A DNA stretch of 64,000 nucleotides from Cordylochernes scorpioides (taxonomy: Eukaryota; Arthropoda; Arachnida; Pseudoscorpiones; Chernetidae). The stretch spans positions 1,901,353 to 1,965,352 of the forward strand of contig CP092873.1 of the NCBI GenBank assembly GCA_030710605.1, written 5' to 3'. A program made the position numbers and the translations under genes. Within the stretch, counting starts at the first letter, position 1; each line of letters opens with the position of its first letter. The notes beneath the pieces were generated by a model, which was given only the letters and a program-made list of their open reading frames with translations, was not told the DNA's origin and searched no databases. Positions 1-10,641 of this stretch are shown here, piece after piece.

Positions 1-740
1 GATGAGAACTTAATGACACTAAATGAGTCCAAGTCAAAGATTATGGTGTTCCGTAATGGAGGTAAGCCCTCAAATAAGGATAGATGGCTCTGGAATGATA
101 AACCCATAACAATAACTTCAAGATATACATACTTGGGATTCCCTCTGACACCAACAATAATAACTACTCACCCAGCAAATTACTTTAAAGGAAAAGCACT
201 TACAGCAATTAACGCCACACACCCAATATTAATAAAATCCCAACCAAAGTCAATAAATTTATCAATCAAACTCTTTGATACAATAGTGAGAGCTGTCCTG
301 ATGTATGCTGCTCCATTGTGGGCAACAGAGCATAAAGACTTACTGGACAGTATACAAGACATATTTATCCGTAGGTTCCTGAATCTGCCCAGATACACTC
401 CAGGCTACATAATCAGATTAGAAACCGGTAGTATCTCTTTGAGTGTAACAGCTTTAAAATTAACCCTGAAGTATTGGCTGCGGGGGTGTTGAATATGAGC
501 AGTGACAGATTGCCACGTATATCTTTTAATAGAACACGGGAACTGTCTAATGCTTCAGGCACACCCATCGGTTTCATTAAAAAGCTCACCAATCTGCTTA
601 ACAATAATGGATCCCCTGCACTTGTTTCCTGTGATGATCCTAAAACGCTGAGGAGCGCGAGAACAGGGCTCTTAAAAACAGCGGCAGACCAATCTATACA
701 AAACGACCTTACAAGAAGCGATATTTTTATAGAAAGATGA
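1..740 (+). pseudogene. Non-LTR retrotransposon fragment: C-terminal part of reverse transcriptase
   Basis: The reading frame from position 13 shows the end of a LINE-type reverse transcriptase: an N-E-S-K-S-K-I-M-V-F stretch, then a Y-L-G-F-P-L strand about 40 residues in, then a thumb-like region with VRAVLMYAAPLWA. This order is what follows the catalytic palm in non-LTR RTs. The catalytic box would lie left of the window. The frame breaks at about 470-480, inside a short G-rich run, and continues in the third frame (NMSSDRLPRI and onward) to about 740. It is therefore a truncated and frameshifted copy. The clade (CR1-, Jockey- or I-like) cannot be fixed. Confidence 0.7.
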
Positions 741-871
741 TCTGGCTTGTTTTCTGCTCGAATGAATGTTTTTCTGTTAGAATTTTGTTCCTGCATACAA
801 AATAATGAACTGGTTTCACCCGAGGTCTCTTCTTTTTGGAATTTTTCCCGTTATAATTTTGTATCTGATAA

Positions 872-1249
872 TCAAACATGATACAGCAATATCATTGGGT
901 GTTGTTCGTAATTTTTGCACGAATCATAATTAAAACCTTCTAAAATTAAATTGGAAAGTCTATCACGCGAGTTTCGTGAGGCCAAAGTTCTTTCCCTGAC
1001 ATTCAGAATCCTGGCCGTATGTTCTTGTGGGGTTTCTGCCGCTCTCGAAGTACTGACCCTGTTTCTATTTTGCCGAAGCCTGTTCTCACGCTGTCCCACG
1101 GATTCCGCCGCTCTCGAAGTACTGGCCCTTTCTCGATTAATCCTAAGACGATGCTCACGTTGCACAGCAGTCTCAGCACTTCGCACATTTCTTTTTTTAC
1201 TCACTTCTGGTAGGACTTTTCCAATAGGTTTGCGTTTCTTGGGAGGCAT
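872..1249 (-). pseudogene. N-terminus of a Helitron Rep/helicase-like protein (truncated)
   Basis: A 125-residue frame starts M-P-P-K-K-R-K and contains three imperfect arginine-rich repeats of about 26 residues, each built around SRAAE, QREHRLR or similar. It then has the segment FNYDSCKNYEQHP. Arginine-rich repeats of this kind followed by an F-x-Y-D-x-x-x-x-Y-x-x-H-P segment are seen at the start of animal Helitron Rep/helicase proteins; that is family knowledge, not a search result. The frame then runs into a stop. No Rep HUH motif or helicase motif is present downstream, so only the first tenth of the protein survives. The nearby Helitron 5' terminus at 1606 on the same strand supports the call. 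Confidence 0.55.
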
Positions 1250-1606
1250 CTCAGATCTCTAAAAGCTAAACAAAAGAAAAGAGTATAAAACAGTAATAAA
1301 AATAGGCAAAGTAGAGAAAAAATATGTTATTTAAAAGCTAAACAAAAGTAAAGAGTATAAAGCAGCCAATGGGCGCGCGCCGCCGTCAGATCCCCACGCG
1401 TTCTAGAGGGCGCTGTTTGTGAGCTAAGTTGAATAATTTGAATATATAGTTTTAATAATTGATTTATATATTTTTTAAAATAGCCTATCGTCTTCCCCGA
1501 ATTCTTTTACCTATGTATGGAAATTTTGGTTTGAATTAGTGAACTACTGCGAATTTGTATACCGGACATACAGACATACAAACATTCATTTATATATAGA
1601 TATAGA
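872..1606 (-). mobile_element. 5' part of an autonomous-type Helitron (minus strand)
   Basis: Read on the minus strand, the element begins at about 1606 with TCTATATCTATATATAAATG, followed by T/G-rich repeats (ATGTTTGTATGTCTG) and a leader. Nearly the same leader occurs in the short Helitron at 10285-10641. A GC-rich promoter-like stretch (about 1365-1412, with a CCAAT box on the minus strand) lies between the terminus and the open frame at 1249-872. The TC 5' terminus is the Helitron hallmark. The 3' hairpin with CTAG is missing because the copy ends near 870. Confidence 0.65.
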
Positions 1607-1764
1607 TTTTACACTTTAATAATAACATTTTCATTTTTTGTTCTGAAAATAGAGCACAATTTATATTTAAATCTTTAGGTGATAAAAAGGCATATAATGG
1701 AGTGAATAAAAAATAAATTATATTTTATAGATTTTTTATAAATTTAACTATATATGTATATAAA
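1607..1764. other. AT-rich spacer, nothing recognised
   Basis: AT-rich sequence between the Helitron 5' end and the left LTR of the next element. No open frame or repeat boundary is visible. Confidence 0.5.
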
Positions 1765-2436
1765 TGTCATAATTTGTACATAACTGTATGCAAACCCGAC
1801 CCAATATGTATGCAATGTATGTTTTAGAAGATTTAATAAAGAACAAGGCTTAACAAAATCTGGGAGAGAAGGCCTAGAAGAGGACAATCATTAGCAGGGT
1901 TTTATTATCCCAGAACTCATAAAAAAGTGAGCTCAAGAACCTAGCACTTCCTGGTCAGGTTAAAACAAGTCAAAAAGACAAAGAATTAGCAAAGACCAAT
2001 CAGAAAGTAGCTCATTTAGCCTCGAGCCTATAGCGAACTTACACGTCACGAACGGTCAGCCAATGAAAAAGAAGAAGGGTTTTCTTCTTAAATCGAGAAC
2101 ACAGAATTGTCAGTTGGATCTTGGGTACCATCGAGTTAGCATCGAGTTAGCGGCTGGACAGCACAGAGTCCGGAGCTCGCCGCGGTAGAGACCACTTTGG
2201 AGTCATCCCCATCCTCTCAACCCTTCAGATAAGTCAATCCTATCACCATGTGAACAGTTATAGCCAATAGTCAACTTCGCTCAACCTCTCAACTCCTTCT
2301 CCCCTAGATTACTCGCCTTTTCCAACCCAATCAACCCTTTGTCCTCGTTATTTTCCCCTGTTGTGAACACCTTGCCACTCAGCATCAACGACTGCGCCAA
2401 CACCTCAACAATTATCAATCACATCAAAACATTTTG
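1765..2436 (+). repeat. Left LTR of the RT-less Gypsy element
   Basis: Direct repeat partner of 8304-8922. It begins TGTCATAATTTG and holds an AATAAA at about 1836 followed by ACAAGGCTTAAC. The 3' boundary is approximate because the two copies diverge near the end. The left copy has extra sequence around 2125-2195, including a repeated ATCGAGTTAGC. Confidence 0.7.
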
Positions 2437-3945
2437 CACCCGTGTTCCCACACCCTTTTAGTCGACAGGATATATGATGGAAAACAAACGAGATCGAACA
2501 GCGAAGGACAACGGCAAGAATCTAGTGGAGAGGAGAAAAGCGACACAACGCACCCTGACGGCGATTCTGGTTCAGATGACGGCGATCCTGCAAGGAGTAA
2601 ACATGACGCAGCGAGGGAGGACGTATCGGACACCCAACGACGGGACAGCCGACGCCCGCGCCACCGCCGACACGTGGCCGAACGACCTGATGCCGCCCGC
2701 CGAGGAGTCACCACCCAACATGCCGTATCCCTACACCAGTATCCGGAAAAAACGCAAGTAGGTGGACTGTACCACCCCAACAAGCTCGACATTCGAATAC
2801 AAGGGCAGTGCAAATGGCCCAAAATCACCACTCGAGTTCGAGGACAGTGCAAACGGTCCCAAGTCAACACGCTCAGCGGTCCACGCAGCCAACCCAAGCC
2901 GGAGACGCTCCAGCAGGGCCGACTTTTCGAGACTGAGGTAGGCTCTCCACCCTTTGACGTCAAAAAATTGACACTGGAACTGTTTTTGACCCCTGATCTA
3001 CCATGCACCTTTTTAATTGACCCAGACACAAGTTCGAATATAGTGCCCTATCATGTGTACAAAATGTTAAAAATTCACCTTTCTAAGCTAAATTTAAAAG
3101 AACAATCTATAGAGCTACAGACTCTCAACGGTCTTGCCACAACCATAGGAAAAATTGCATTCCCACTAACCATAGGTAAAATATCCAGAAAAGATTATTT
3201 CCACGTGGTGGACACATCGCTGCCATTTGGAATTCTCACCGTAAATACTCTTTATCATTTCAAATTAGTAATAGATTTTAACAACGGCACTATTTTCCAA
3301 CTTGGCGTCCCATTGTCCAACTCTACCTATCACTTTAACCATGTACCAAATGAATGCACGTACGGGCTATGCCAAAACATGTCCCAAAGGACTTGCACTA
3401 CACCCAAATCTTTCACACATGGCAACCCTTGCATGCATCCATTGAACAAGGCACAATTATCTACATGTCACAAATCTAACCACGCACCACATAACTTTTT
3501 TACTAAAGCCAATTGCCATTACTATATGCCCTCAACTCACAAAGCCACAACGGCTTCAACTTACAACCACAATGCCCAAAACATGTCCATACAGCAGGAC
3601 AGCTCGCACAACCCCCACATAGGGCTCATACGTGACCATACGTCGTCACGCAACAATCACGCAAGTGTATCTCGCAACAAACACGACATTCACAACAACA
3701 ATACACAGACAACATCCATCCAACAGGACGGTTTTCACGCTAACAACACACGCGTCCATACGTCATCACACAACGGTAACACACACAACCAGCGCAACAA
3801 GCACGACACTCGCAACAAAAGACGACAACAACCAGCAAGCGCATGCACAACCGTTAATTACACAATCATCCCGTCTACACAAAACATGGGAAAATTCACG
3901 TCACCAAACAACCACACAATCGAAAAACATTGCGGTCTTTCCTAA
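2434..3945 (+). pseudogene. Gag/protease-like segment of the RT-less Gypsy element
   Basis: This 503-codon open frame has three parts. Residues 1 to about 165 are charged, without a recognisable CCHC knuckle. A protease-like fold region follows (about 2950-3320), with C-T-F-L-I-D-P-D-T-S-S-N-I-V where a retropepsin has L-I-D-[ST]-G; the active-site triad is therefore altered. Residues from about 305 (3350-3900) are low-complexity and rich in His, Asn, Thr and Ser. The frame ends at TAA 3943-3945. One base out of frame at 3933-3998 lies a typical RT-to-RNase H connection (RSFLSAVNAYKKFIPDHARL), so the RT palm and fingers are absent. Not functional as a polymerase. Confidence 0.6.
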
Positions 3946-3999
3946 GCGCTGTGAACGCTTATAAAAAGTTCATTCCAGACCACGCCCGCTTGCGGACGC

Positions 4000-4139
4000 C
4001 AGAAACATCCACCCATTACTCACAACTAGCAATAATCCACAAGCCAACGGTCTATGTGAACGCCTGAACGCCACCCTCACGGGAAAACTTAGGCTGTTAC
4101 ATTTAGAGAATCCTAAGATCGCATGGACCAAGCTGGTCA
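4000..4139 (+). repeat. 140-bp direct duplication of integrase sequence at the RT/RNase H scar
   Basis: Positions 4000-4139 match 5202-5341 base for base except one substitution (CTAGCAAT versus CTATCAAT, near 4026). The copy is in the same orientation but in a different reading frame. It sits exactly between the RT connection segment and the first RNase H residues. Confidence 0.9.
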
Positions 4140-5538
4140 TGTCATGTGGGTCTGGGATAACGAATGCCAGACAGCGTTCACTAGCCTGAAAGAAAGCCTT
4201 ACCACACACCCCACATTACACCTTTACCAGGAAGGTCTACCATGCCAGGTGTACTGTAACGCCTCAACACTCGGCATTGCAGGCGTTCTTAAACAGGTCT
4301 ACCCTGATGGGAAGACATACACAGTCCAGCATTTCAGCCGCTCTCTGCGTGCTCACGAGCGAAGTTATTCAAACTTGGAACTACAATGCCTAGCCATTGT
4401 GGAAAGTGTGGATAATTTCCGCGCCTGTCTAATGGGCAGAAAGTTTACAATACTTTCTGACCATCCCGCATTGCAGTGGTTGAAAGGGATCAAAGCCCCG
4501 TCAGGCAGATTGTTTCGGTGGAGATTAAGGCTGTCAAGATACGAATATGAGGTCCGTAGCATAAATGGAGTACAACAATATGAAACGGGCGTTGTAACTC
4601 GTATCCCATTTTGTGGCTTTTTAGATGCGCCACTCATAAAGAGCCATCAGTCTTCCCCATCGGGAAAATCTTGCGTGACTATCGATCACAATGGACTGCA
4701 TACCGTCTCCCGAAAAGGTGTAACTAAGACTATAATCCCAAATGCACTCACAGCCAGACTTCTTAAGTCCGTCCACACCCGACACCACCATCCAAACATC
4801 TCAAAGATGACGAGACTCATCTCTTCACAATATTATTGGCAGAACATGACACAAGACATTGCAAAACAGGTAAAAACCTGTCCCACCTGCCAGTTAACAA
4901 AACGTCCATTGGGACCCACTTACGGAGAGTTAAGTCAACCGCCGGAAGCCAAAGAACCCTTTGACCTATTATCCCTAGACACCATAGCAGGATTTGCCAA
5001 ATATGGCAACACCAAAATATACCTCCATTTTGTAGTCGACCATTTTTCGCGCTACGCGTGGACTTTTCCATCTAAATCCACCAGCATCACCACCTACCAA
5101 CAGGTACTTAAGCGAGTATTACAGGATGGCTCTCCGAAACGCCTTCTTACGGATAGAGCCCCTGCATTCACTTCGCCAAAATTTAGTAGTTTCCTACTTA
5201 ACAGAAACATCCACCCATTACTCACAACTATCAATAATCCACAAGCCAACGGTCTATGTGAACGCCTGAACGCCACCCTCACGGGAAAACTTAGGCTGTT
5301 ACATTTAGAGAATCCTAAGATCGCATGGACCAAGCTGGTCAAAAGAGTTACAGTCATATATAACAACACACCACACTCTACCACAGGTTTTCCACCCATC
5401 TACCTAATGTTTGGCATCCTACCCCCAGAACTCTCTGACCATAGCACACCTTACCCAGATATCGACAGAGCTAGGAAGATTGCACACACACGAACACAAA
5501 ACAAACACCTTCAAGACAAAAACATTTATGATCAATGA
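4123..5538 (+). pseudogene. RNase H and integrase of the RT-less Gypsy element
   Basis: Residues about 8-130 are a Ty3/Gypsy RNase H: W-D-N-E-C-Q-T-A-F near the start, the usual T-D-A-S box replaced by C-N-A-S (loss of a catalytic Asp), a retained E in NLELQCLAI and D in LSDHPALQWL. An integrase follows, with an HHCC zinc finger (histidines near HTRHHH, cysteines CPTCQ), then the core with D in SLDTIAG, D in LTDRAPAF and E in GLCERLN, so the DDE triad is complete. The frame stops at TGA 5536-5538 and continues in the same frame after it. The first 17 bases of the listed frame are duplicated filler, so the listed start is not a real start. Confidence 0.75.
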
Positions 5539-6396
5539 CACAAACAACCACATTTCGAAATAGGTGATCTAGTGTTAGTTAAATTATATCACCATCCCAA
5601 TACAGGGAAACTCGCTCCATATTTCACAGGACCCCATACAATATTAGAAATTATCTCACCAAATGTGGTCCGTATAGATAGACCCAATCAACCTCTCCAA
5701 AGAGACACTGATACGATCCACGTCAACAAGCTTAAGCTATATACAGAAAAAGTCCGCTATATATCACCGCCCGCCATTAGAATACATCATATAAGACACA
5801 AGCCCGATTACACGTTCCCGTTTAAACACTTCACACCCGAATTATTTCCAGCAGAACCGGTGAGATGCAAACCAACAAACAGCGAACCTTTCAAGCATTT
5901 AGATCCCACCATTTTTTCAAAAGAACGATTTACGCCATTCTCCCCCGATAATAAGAACTGCGAACCTGACAATCATTTAAATCCTACTATGTTGTCCAAA
6001 AAACGATTCACGCCATTCTCCAACGATAATAAGAAGTGCGACATTGTACAGCCAACAATAAATAAGGTTCAAACAGATATTCCAGAGCTACAGTTCATAA
6101 CACCAATATGGGAGAAGATGCGTCGATACCCTATCTTTCATCTGATTTTCATCCTTTGTCTACTAGTCCTACCCTATAGAGTCGTTCCATTCTTATCCAT
6201 CATTCACATACTAATCTATACCCTATCTTCTCATAGAATTTTCCAGCTGCAAGAGGCAGTTTTTCATATAGGACACTCCATCTTAAATTCAACTTTTCAT
6301 ATAGGCCAAGCACTTGTAAAACTCCTAAAAATTCTAGGGGACATCCTCACTGAAAATCTAGATAAACTCAGAGGAAAACCTCCAAGTCACATGTAG
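5539..6396 (+). pseudogene. Integrase C-terminal (GPY/F) domain and hydrophobic tail
   Basis: This frame is the same as the integrase above and is separated only by the in-frame TGA at 5536. Open sequence starts at once with HKQPHFEIGDLVLVKLY and reaches a YFTGPHTILEI segment, the GPY/F module that ends many Ty3/Gypsy integrases. Two imperfect repeats follow (FKHFTPELF.., HLDPTIFSKERFTPFS.., HLNPTMLSKKRFTPFS..). Then comes a strongly hydrophobic stretch (HLIFILCLLVLPYRVVPF) that could span a membrane, and a region rich in IGH/IGQ. I see no envelope gene; the tail may be an element-specific extension. Confidence 0.6.
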
Positions 6397-8303
6397 GCAA
6401 CGTACGAAACCATTAGAAAAAAAACAATTAGAAAAAAACAATTAGGCGTGCACAAAAGCAATTAGGAGACAGCGGAAGTGAGGATCATTTGAGCCGCAGC
6501 GATAAAGACCCCGGCCAGCAGCTACGTGCAAATAGAGGATGGGTAGTTAGTGGATCTTGTTTCTCCACACCCCTCCTCCCTGCTTCCTGGTTTCTAATTA
6601 CAGTGGGGCCCCTCGAGCCGGATGCTAAATTGAGGTCAAGCTGTGGACTTCTCTAGATGTCGCCCAGTTTGGATTTTCAGTACGTGCTACATATCGACTT
6701 TTACAAAAAACATAGTTCAAATACCTTCTCATAAGAAAATTAAAACGTGCACACAAACACTCTTAATGAATTCACATTTCTATTCTTATTAATTCTTATT
6801 ATTCTTTACAGACTTCCAACATTACATCACACTCCACCCCATCCCACACAGACGCTAATTTAAAAAAAAACACGTAGATCTCAAGGTCAATTACGAACAA
6901 AAGCACGCACATTTGCCACTTAAATTGTTAGGAATTTAGCCTTTCGAGCTTACGTTTTCTCCCAAAAGGATTAAACGACCTTTTAGAAGGATCGAGGATT
7001 CCCCTCAAATTCTGTATTCAAGGTTTTGATTTAAGTACCGACACCCAATATAATAAAGTGGATATTGGGCGAGCACATCTTAAGTGCCCTAGGGAATCGC
7101 ATAAAAACCCCTAGAACGCATTAAGGCTCGAGACATATTAACACCCAACATTCGGCTTTGAGATCCCAAAATACAACATGACACAAGGACAAAAGGCACA
7201 CGAAAAGGTTATTTAGATTTCCATGTCTCCTGTATACATAATATTAAATTCGCACTTGGGACAGGTCACGTTTCTACCCAAGTGTCGCAACAGAAGAGAC
7301 AAAAAATCTATGGGGCATAATTAATCGATTGCGAAAACTAGATTATGGCATGTAGATACAAAACGGGTTACGAACCTCACTATACATTTTCTTTGTTATA
7401 TATCAATCATTTACATTATTTTCTAATATTAAAATCAAAACATTTAATCCAATTTATCAATTTTTATTCAATTTCTTATCACTTATTTTAGCAATTATTT
7501 ACCATTTTATTTACCACCTCTTTTATTTTGTCATATTTCCATTTTATCAACGAAAACTCATTGGTTTTCGGTTAAATTTAGACATTAGATTATCCTTTAA
7601 TTTACAAAAAACCTTTTTATTTTCCTTTTTTTTCATGCAACCAAGCATTTTTCTTTTTTTCTCACCATACAACAAGGCTTTTTCATTTTTTCTTTTTTTT
7701 TCTATAACCAAGCCTTCACTTTGATTTCATTCAACTTTATTTTATTTTATTTTATTTTGATTTCTCAAAAGACCTCATGAAATTCCCTCGATTTCCTTCC
7801 CAATCTCGAGCGAAATGGTAATTAGGCAATTCATTTATTTTTTCACCAATGCAACAAGGCATTTTTTTCATTATTTTCTCACCACGCAACAAGGCATTTT
7901 TCTTCTTTTTTTTTTTTTGCAACCACGCCTTCACTTTGATTTCGTTCAGCTTTTAATTTATCTTTATTTTTATTTATTTTTTTATTTCTTCAAAGACCTA
8001 ATGACTTCCCTCGACTTCCATTCCCAATTTCGAGCAGCATTATAATTAGGCATTTCTCTTTTCACTATGTACCATAGTATTCATTTTTTGTTTCACCATT
8101 ACAATTTTTGATTTCTATTAATTATAAGCAAACTATATAGCATTAATACCATTCTTTTTTTTTTATCTCTTATATCCTTACCAATGCTTGTATATAACCT
8201 CTCTATAACCAATTAATTTCACACAAAATTATTTTCTTTTCCTTTACAGAACTCACTCAGGCTAAAACCCCTTCGTAAATTCTTCACATGTAGGGGGCGC
8301 ATC
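6397..8303 (+). other. Noncoding 3' region of the RT-less Gypsy element, with a 215-bp tandem duplication
   Basis: No credible open frame. At about 7630-8060 a pyrimidine-rich segment is duplicated in tandem with a period near 215 bp: CCTTCACTTTGATTTC occurs at about 7712 and again at about 7927, each preceded by CAACAAGGC and poly-T. A short G-rich tract (TAGGGGGCGC, 8291-8300) just before the right LTR is the likely polypurine tract. Confidence 0.6.
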
Positions 8304-8922
8304 TGTCATAATTTGTACATAGCTAGATGCAAACCCGACCCAATATGTATGAAATGTATGTTTCAAAGATTTAATAAAGAACAAGGCTTAACAAATCTAG
8401 AGAGAGAACAATCATTAGCAGGGTTTTTATTATCCCGGAACTCGTAAAAGTTGAGTTCAACAACTTAGCACTTCCTGGTCAAGTCAGAACACGTCCAAAA
8501 AACAAAGAGTTAGAAAGGACCAATCACAGAGCAGCTATTTTAGCCTCGAGCCTATCGCGAACTTACACGTCACGAAGGTCAACCAATGAGAAGGAAGAAG
8601 AGCTTTCTTCTTAAATCGAGAACACAAAATAGTCAGTTGGGAGCTGGACACCACCGAGTTAGCACCTGGCACTTTGGAGTCATTCTCACCCGCTCAATCC
8701 TGCAGATAAGTCAATCCTACCGCTATGTGAACCGTTATAGCCACTAGTTCTCATCCGCCCAACCTCTCAAACCCTTCTCTCCCTCGATTAATTGCCTTAT
8801 TTCAATCCCATCAATTGTGTACTCTCGACTACTTTCCCCTGTATGCTTCACTTCCCACTTAAACGACTGCGCTCAAAACAATCAAATCAATTATCAACTC
8901 ACATTAAAAGATTTCGTAACGA
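8304..8922 (+). repeat. Right LTR of the RT-less Gypsy element
   Basis: Partner of 1765-2436. It has the same start and the same AATAAA plus ACAAGGCTTAAC context. The end is approximate. Confidence 0.7.
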
Positions 8923-8934
8923 TATTGCGATATT

Positions 8935-10181
8935 TATTATCTTAAAGATTATTTATCAAAAATAAGATTTTCTACCTATTAATTGCGCACAAGTCAAAGT
9001 TAGTTTTATCATTTATCTACAACATATATATTGGGAGAATAGATAAAATGATGATTTTGTAATGTAGAAAATTAGGAAAGACAAAATTCAGGATGACACG
9101 GCATTTATTTGAGGCAAGAATAATGATACAATTCCAAGGCAAGATACTATTCCTTTAACTTCCAATTACCGAGGGAACCAATTAATATTGATTTTATTCA
9201 ACTTATCGAGTATTTTTCAAAGGACCGGGAATTTTTTTTCACTTTATCGAGAGATTCAAATTAACGAGTTTCAAATTATCAAATATATGTGATATCTTGG
9301 GACCTCTGGGACCAGTGTTACCTGATGCTAGACGAACCTCGATGTCAACTCTACCGTGCAGTCGTGGTGGAAGGCGACACAGCTGGGCCAAAGGTGAAAT
9401 AAACAAACAGAGATTCCACTAAGAAGCGTCTGACGTCAAGAAGGAATGGGATGAGCGGAGAGAGAGATCTTTGGAGCAAGTGTTACCTTGGTGGGATCCA
9501 AGCGCATACTGCTTAACCTAGGTTTTCGATTTAACACCAAGACCTTTCTTCTTTCTAATTGGTAGGAAGATGTCACGTGGCCGTTTTCTATTGGCTGACC
9601 TACTTAGGTATTGTTTCCTAATTGGTAGGAATATGTCACGTGGCCGTTTGCTATTGGTTGACCTACTTAGGTGTTACCTTCTAATTGGTCTTTGCTGATT
9701 TCTTTGTCGGAAGATATTACCGGCCTTGCCCAGGAAATACTGGTCGTTAAGCTCAACTTTTATGATTTCCGCGATCATAAAATTGGCTGTAAATTTATTA
9801 ATAGTGGTGCTGACTTTAAGCCTCTTTGCTAGGCCTTACTTCTACTCTCACCTAAGCCTGATTAGTTTTAACCTTAATTTTCTCCTGTTAGTCTCCATTC
9901 CTTCTATCTGTACAGTTGCTATACTTTATTAGATTCTTACGCGGTACAGATTGATGTTAGTTGAGGCTTTCTATTTGCAGTACATAAGAAGTTATATACA
10001 GTCATGGGGTGGAACATGTGGTAGTAGATATCTAGACTATTTACAACAATTCCATGGTCTTAAATCATCACATATATCTATTATTTTTTTAAATAAGTTT
10101 ATAGAGAATTGTTTTAACAAATGTTCGTTAGACAAACCTTTACTAGGGTAAAACCCGGGCGAAGCCGGGTACATCCGCTAG
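8935..10181 (+). mobile_element. Helitron copy, 3' end intact, 5' end missing, with about 780 bp of extra internal sequence
   Basis: The 3' end reads AAACCCGGGCGAAGCCGGGT (a hairpin), then ACATCCGCTAG at 10171-10181, the Helitron hairpin-plus-CTAG signature, followed by T. Positions about 8940-9290 and 10070-10181 match, in reverse complement, the Helitron at 62223-62690. The 780 bp between them are absent from that copy. The left edge abuts the Gypsy right LTR. Confidence 0.7.
9545..9690 (+). repeat. Tandem promoter-like repeat inside the Helitron
   Basis: Two and a half copies of a unit of about 70 bp containing CTAATTGGTAGGAA, then TGTCACGTGGCCGTTT, then CTATTGG and TGACCTACTTAGG. The repeat carries CCAAT-type boxes (ATTGG) and a CACGTG E-box in each full unit. 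It lies in the sequence absent from the 62-kb copy. Confidence 0.6.
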
Positions 10182-10284
10182 TATAATATAATTTTTGCCA
10201 TCACACAAACTTTTTGTCTGTGGTTCATGTGTTACCTCTGTATTGCTATTCTATGGCACTTCTACTATTTATTATTGATGTACT

Positions 10285-10641
10285 TCTATATATATAAAAA
10301 TGAATGTTTGTATGTTTGTTTGTTTGTTGTATGTCCGTATACAAATTCGCTGTAGTTCACTAATTCAAACCAAAATTTCCATACATAGGTAAAAAATACG
10401 GGGAAGACGATGGGCTATTTCAAAAAATATATAAATCAATTATTAAAACTATATATTCAAATTATTCTACTTAGCTCGCGAGCAGCGCCTCTAGCGGTGA
10501 AGATGGGAGGTGATATCAGCTGACCTAATGTACATGTAAAGTTTGGAGCGGGACGTTTCACAAGAGTGACATCCACGGCGCCAATTTATAATTGTAACAA
10601 ATATCCGGGTTTACCAGGCGTTGCCCACGTCATTCGTCTAG
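10285..10641 (+). mobile_element. Short non-autonomous Helitron
   Basis: It starts TCTATATATATAAAAATG at 10285, continues with the T/G-rich ATGTTTGTATG leader shared with the minus-strand Helitron at 872-1606, and ends in a degenerate hairpin followed by CTAG (10638-10641). About 357 bp, no open frame. The base before TC is T rather than the usual A. Confidence 0.7.

Larger units (their letters stand above)
1765..8922 (+). mobile_element. Defective Ty3/Gypsy LTR retrotransposon lacking its RT core
   Basis: Two diverged direct repeats flank the unit. The left starts TGTCATAATTTGTACATA at 1765 and the right starts with the same bases at 8304. Between them, in order, are a protease-like segment, a scar where the RT core should be, RNase H, integrase with zinc finger and DDE core, and an integrase C-terminal domain followed by a hydrophobic tail. 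This is Ty3/Gypsy order. The LTRs differ by many substitutions and by an indel of about 45 bp, so the insertion is old. The right LTR runs into Helitron-derived sequence near 8930. I could not identify a target duplication. Confidence 0.8.

Noticed and set aside
2424-3029. 201-codon minus-strand frame opposite the gag/protease region
   Set aside because: Shadow frame with no motif; the + strand frame carries the retropepsin-like segment.
5572-6396. Envelope gene in the RT-less Gypsy element
   Set aside because: The frame is the integrase C-terminus plus a hydrophobic tail, continuous with integrase except for one stop; no signal peptide or envelope features.
10284-10641. Canonical A|TC...CTAG|T insertion for the short Helitron
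   Set aside because: The base before TC is T, so the strict insertion rule is not met; the element call rests on termini and leader homology instead.
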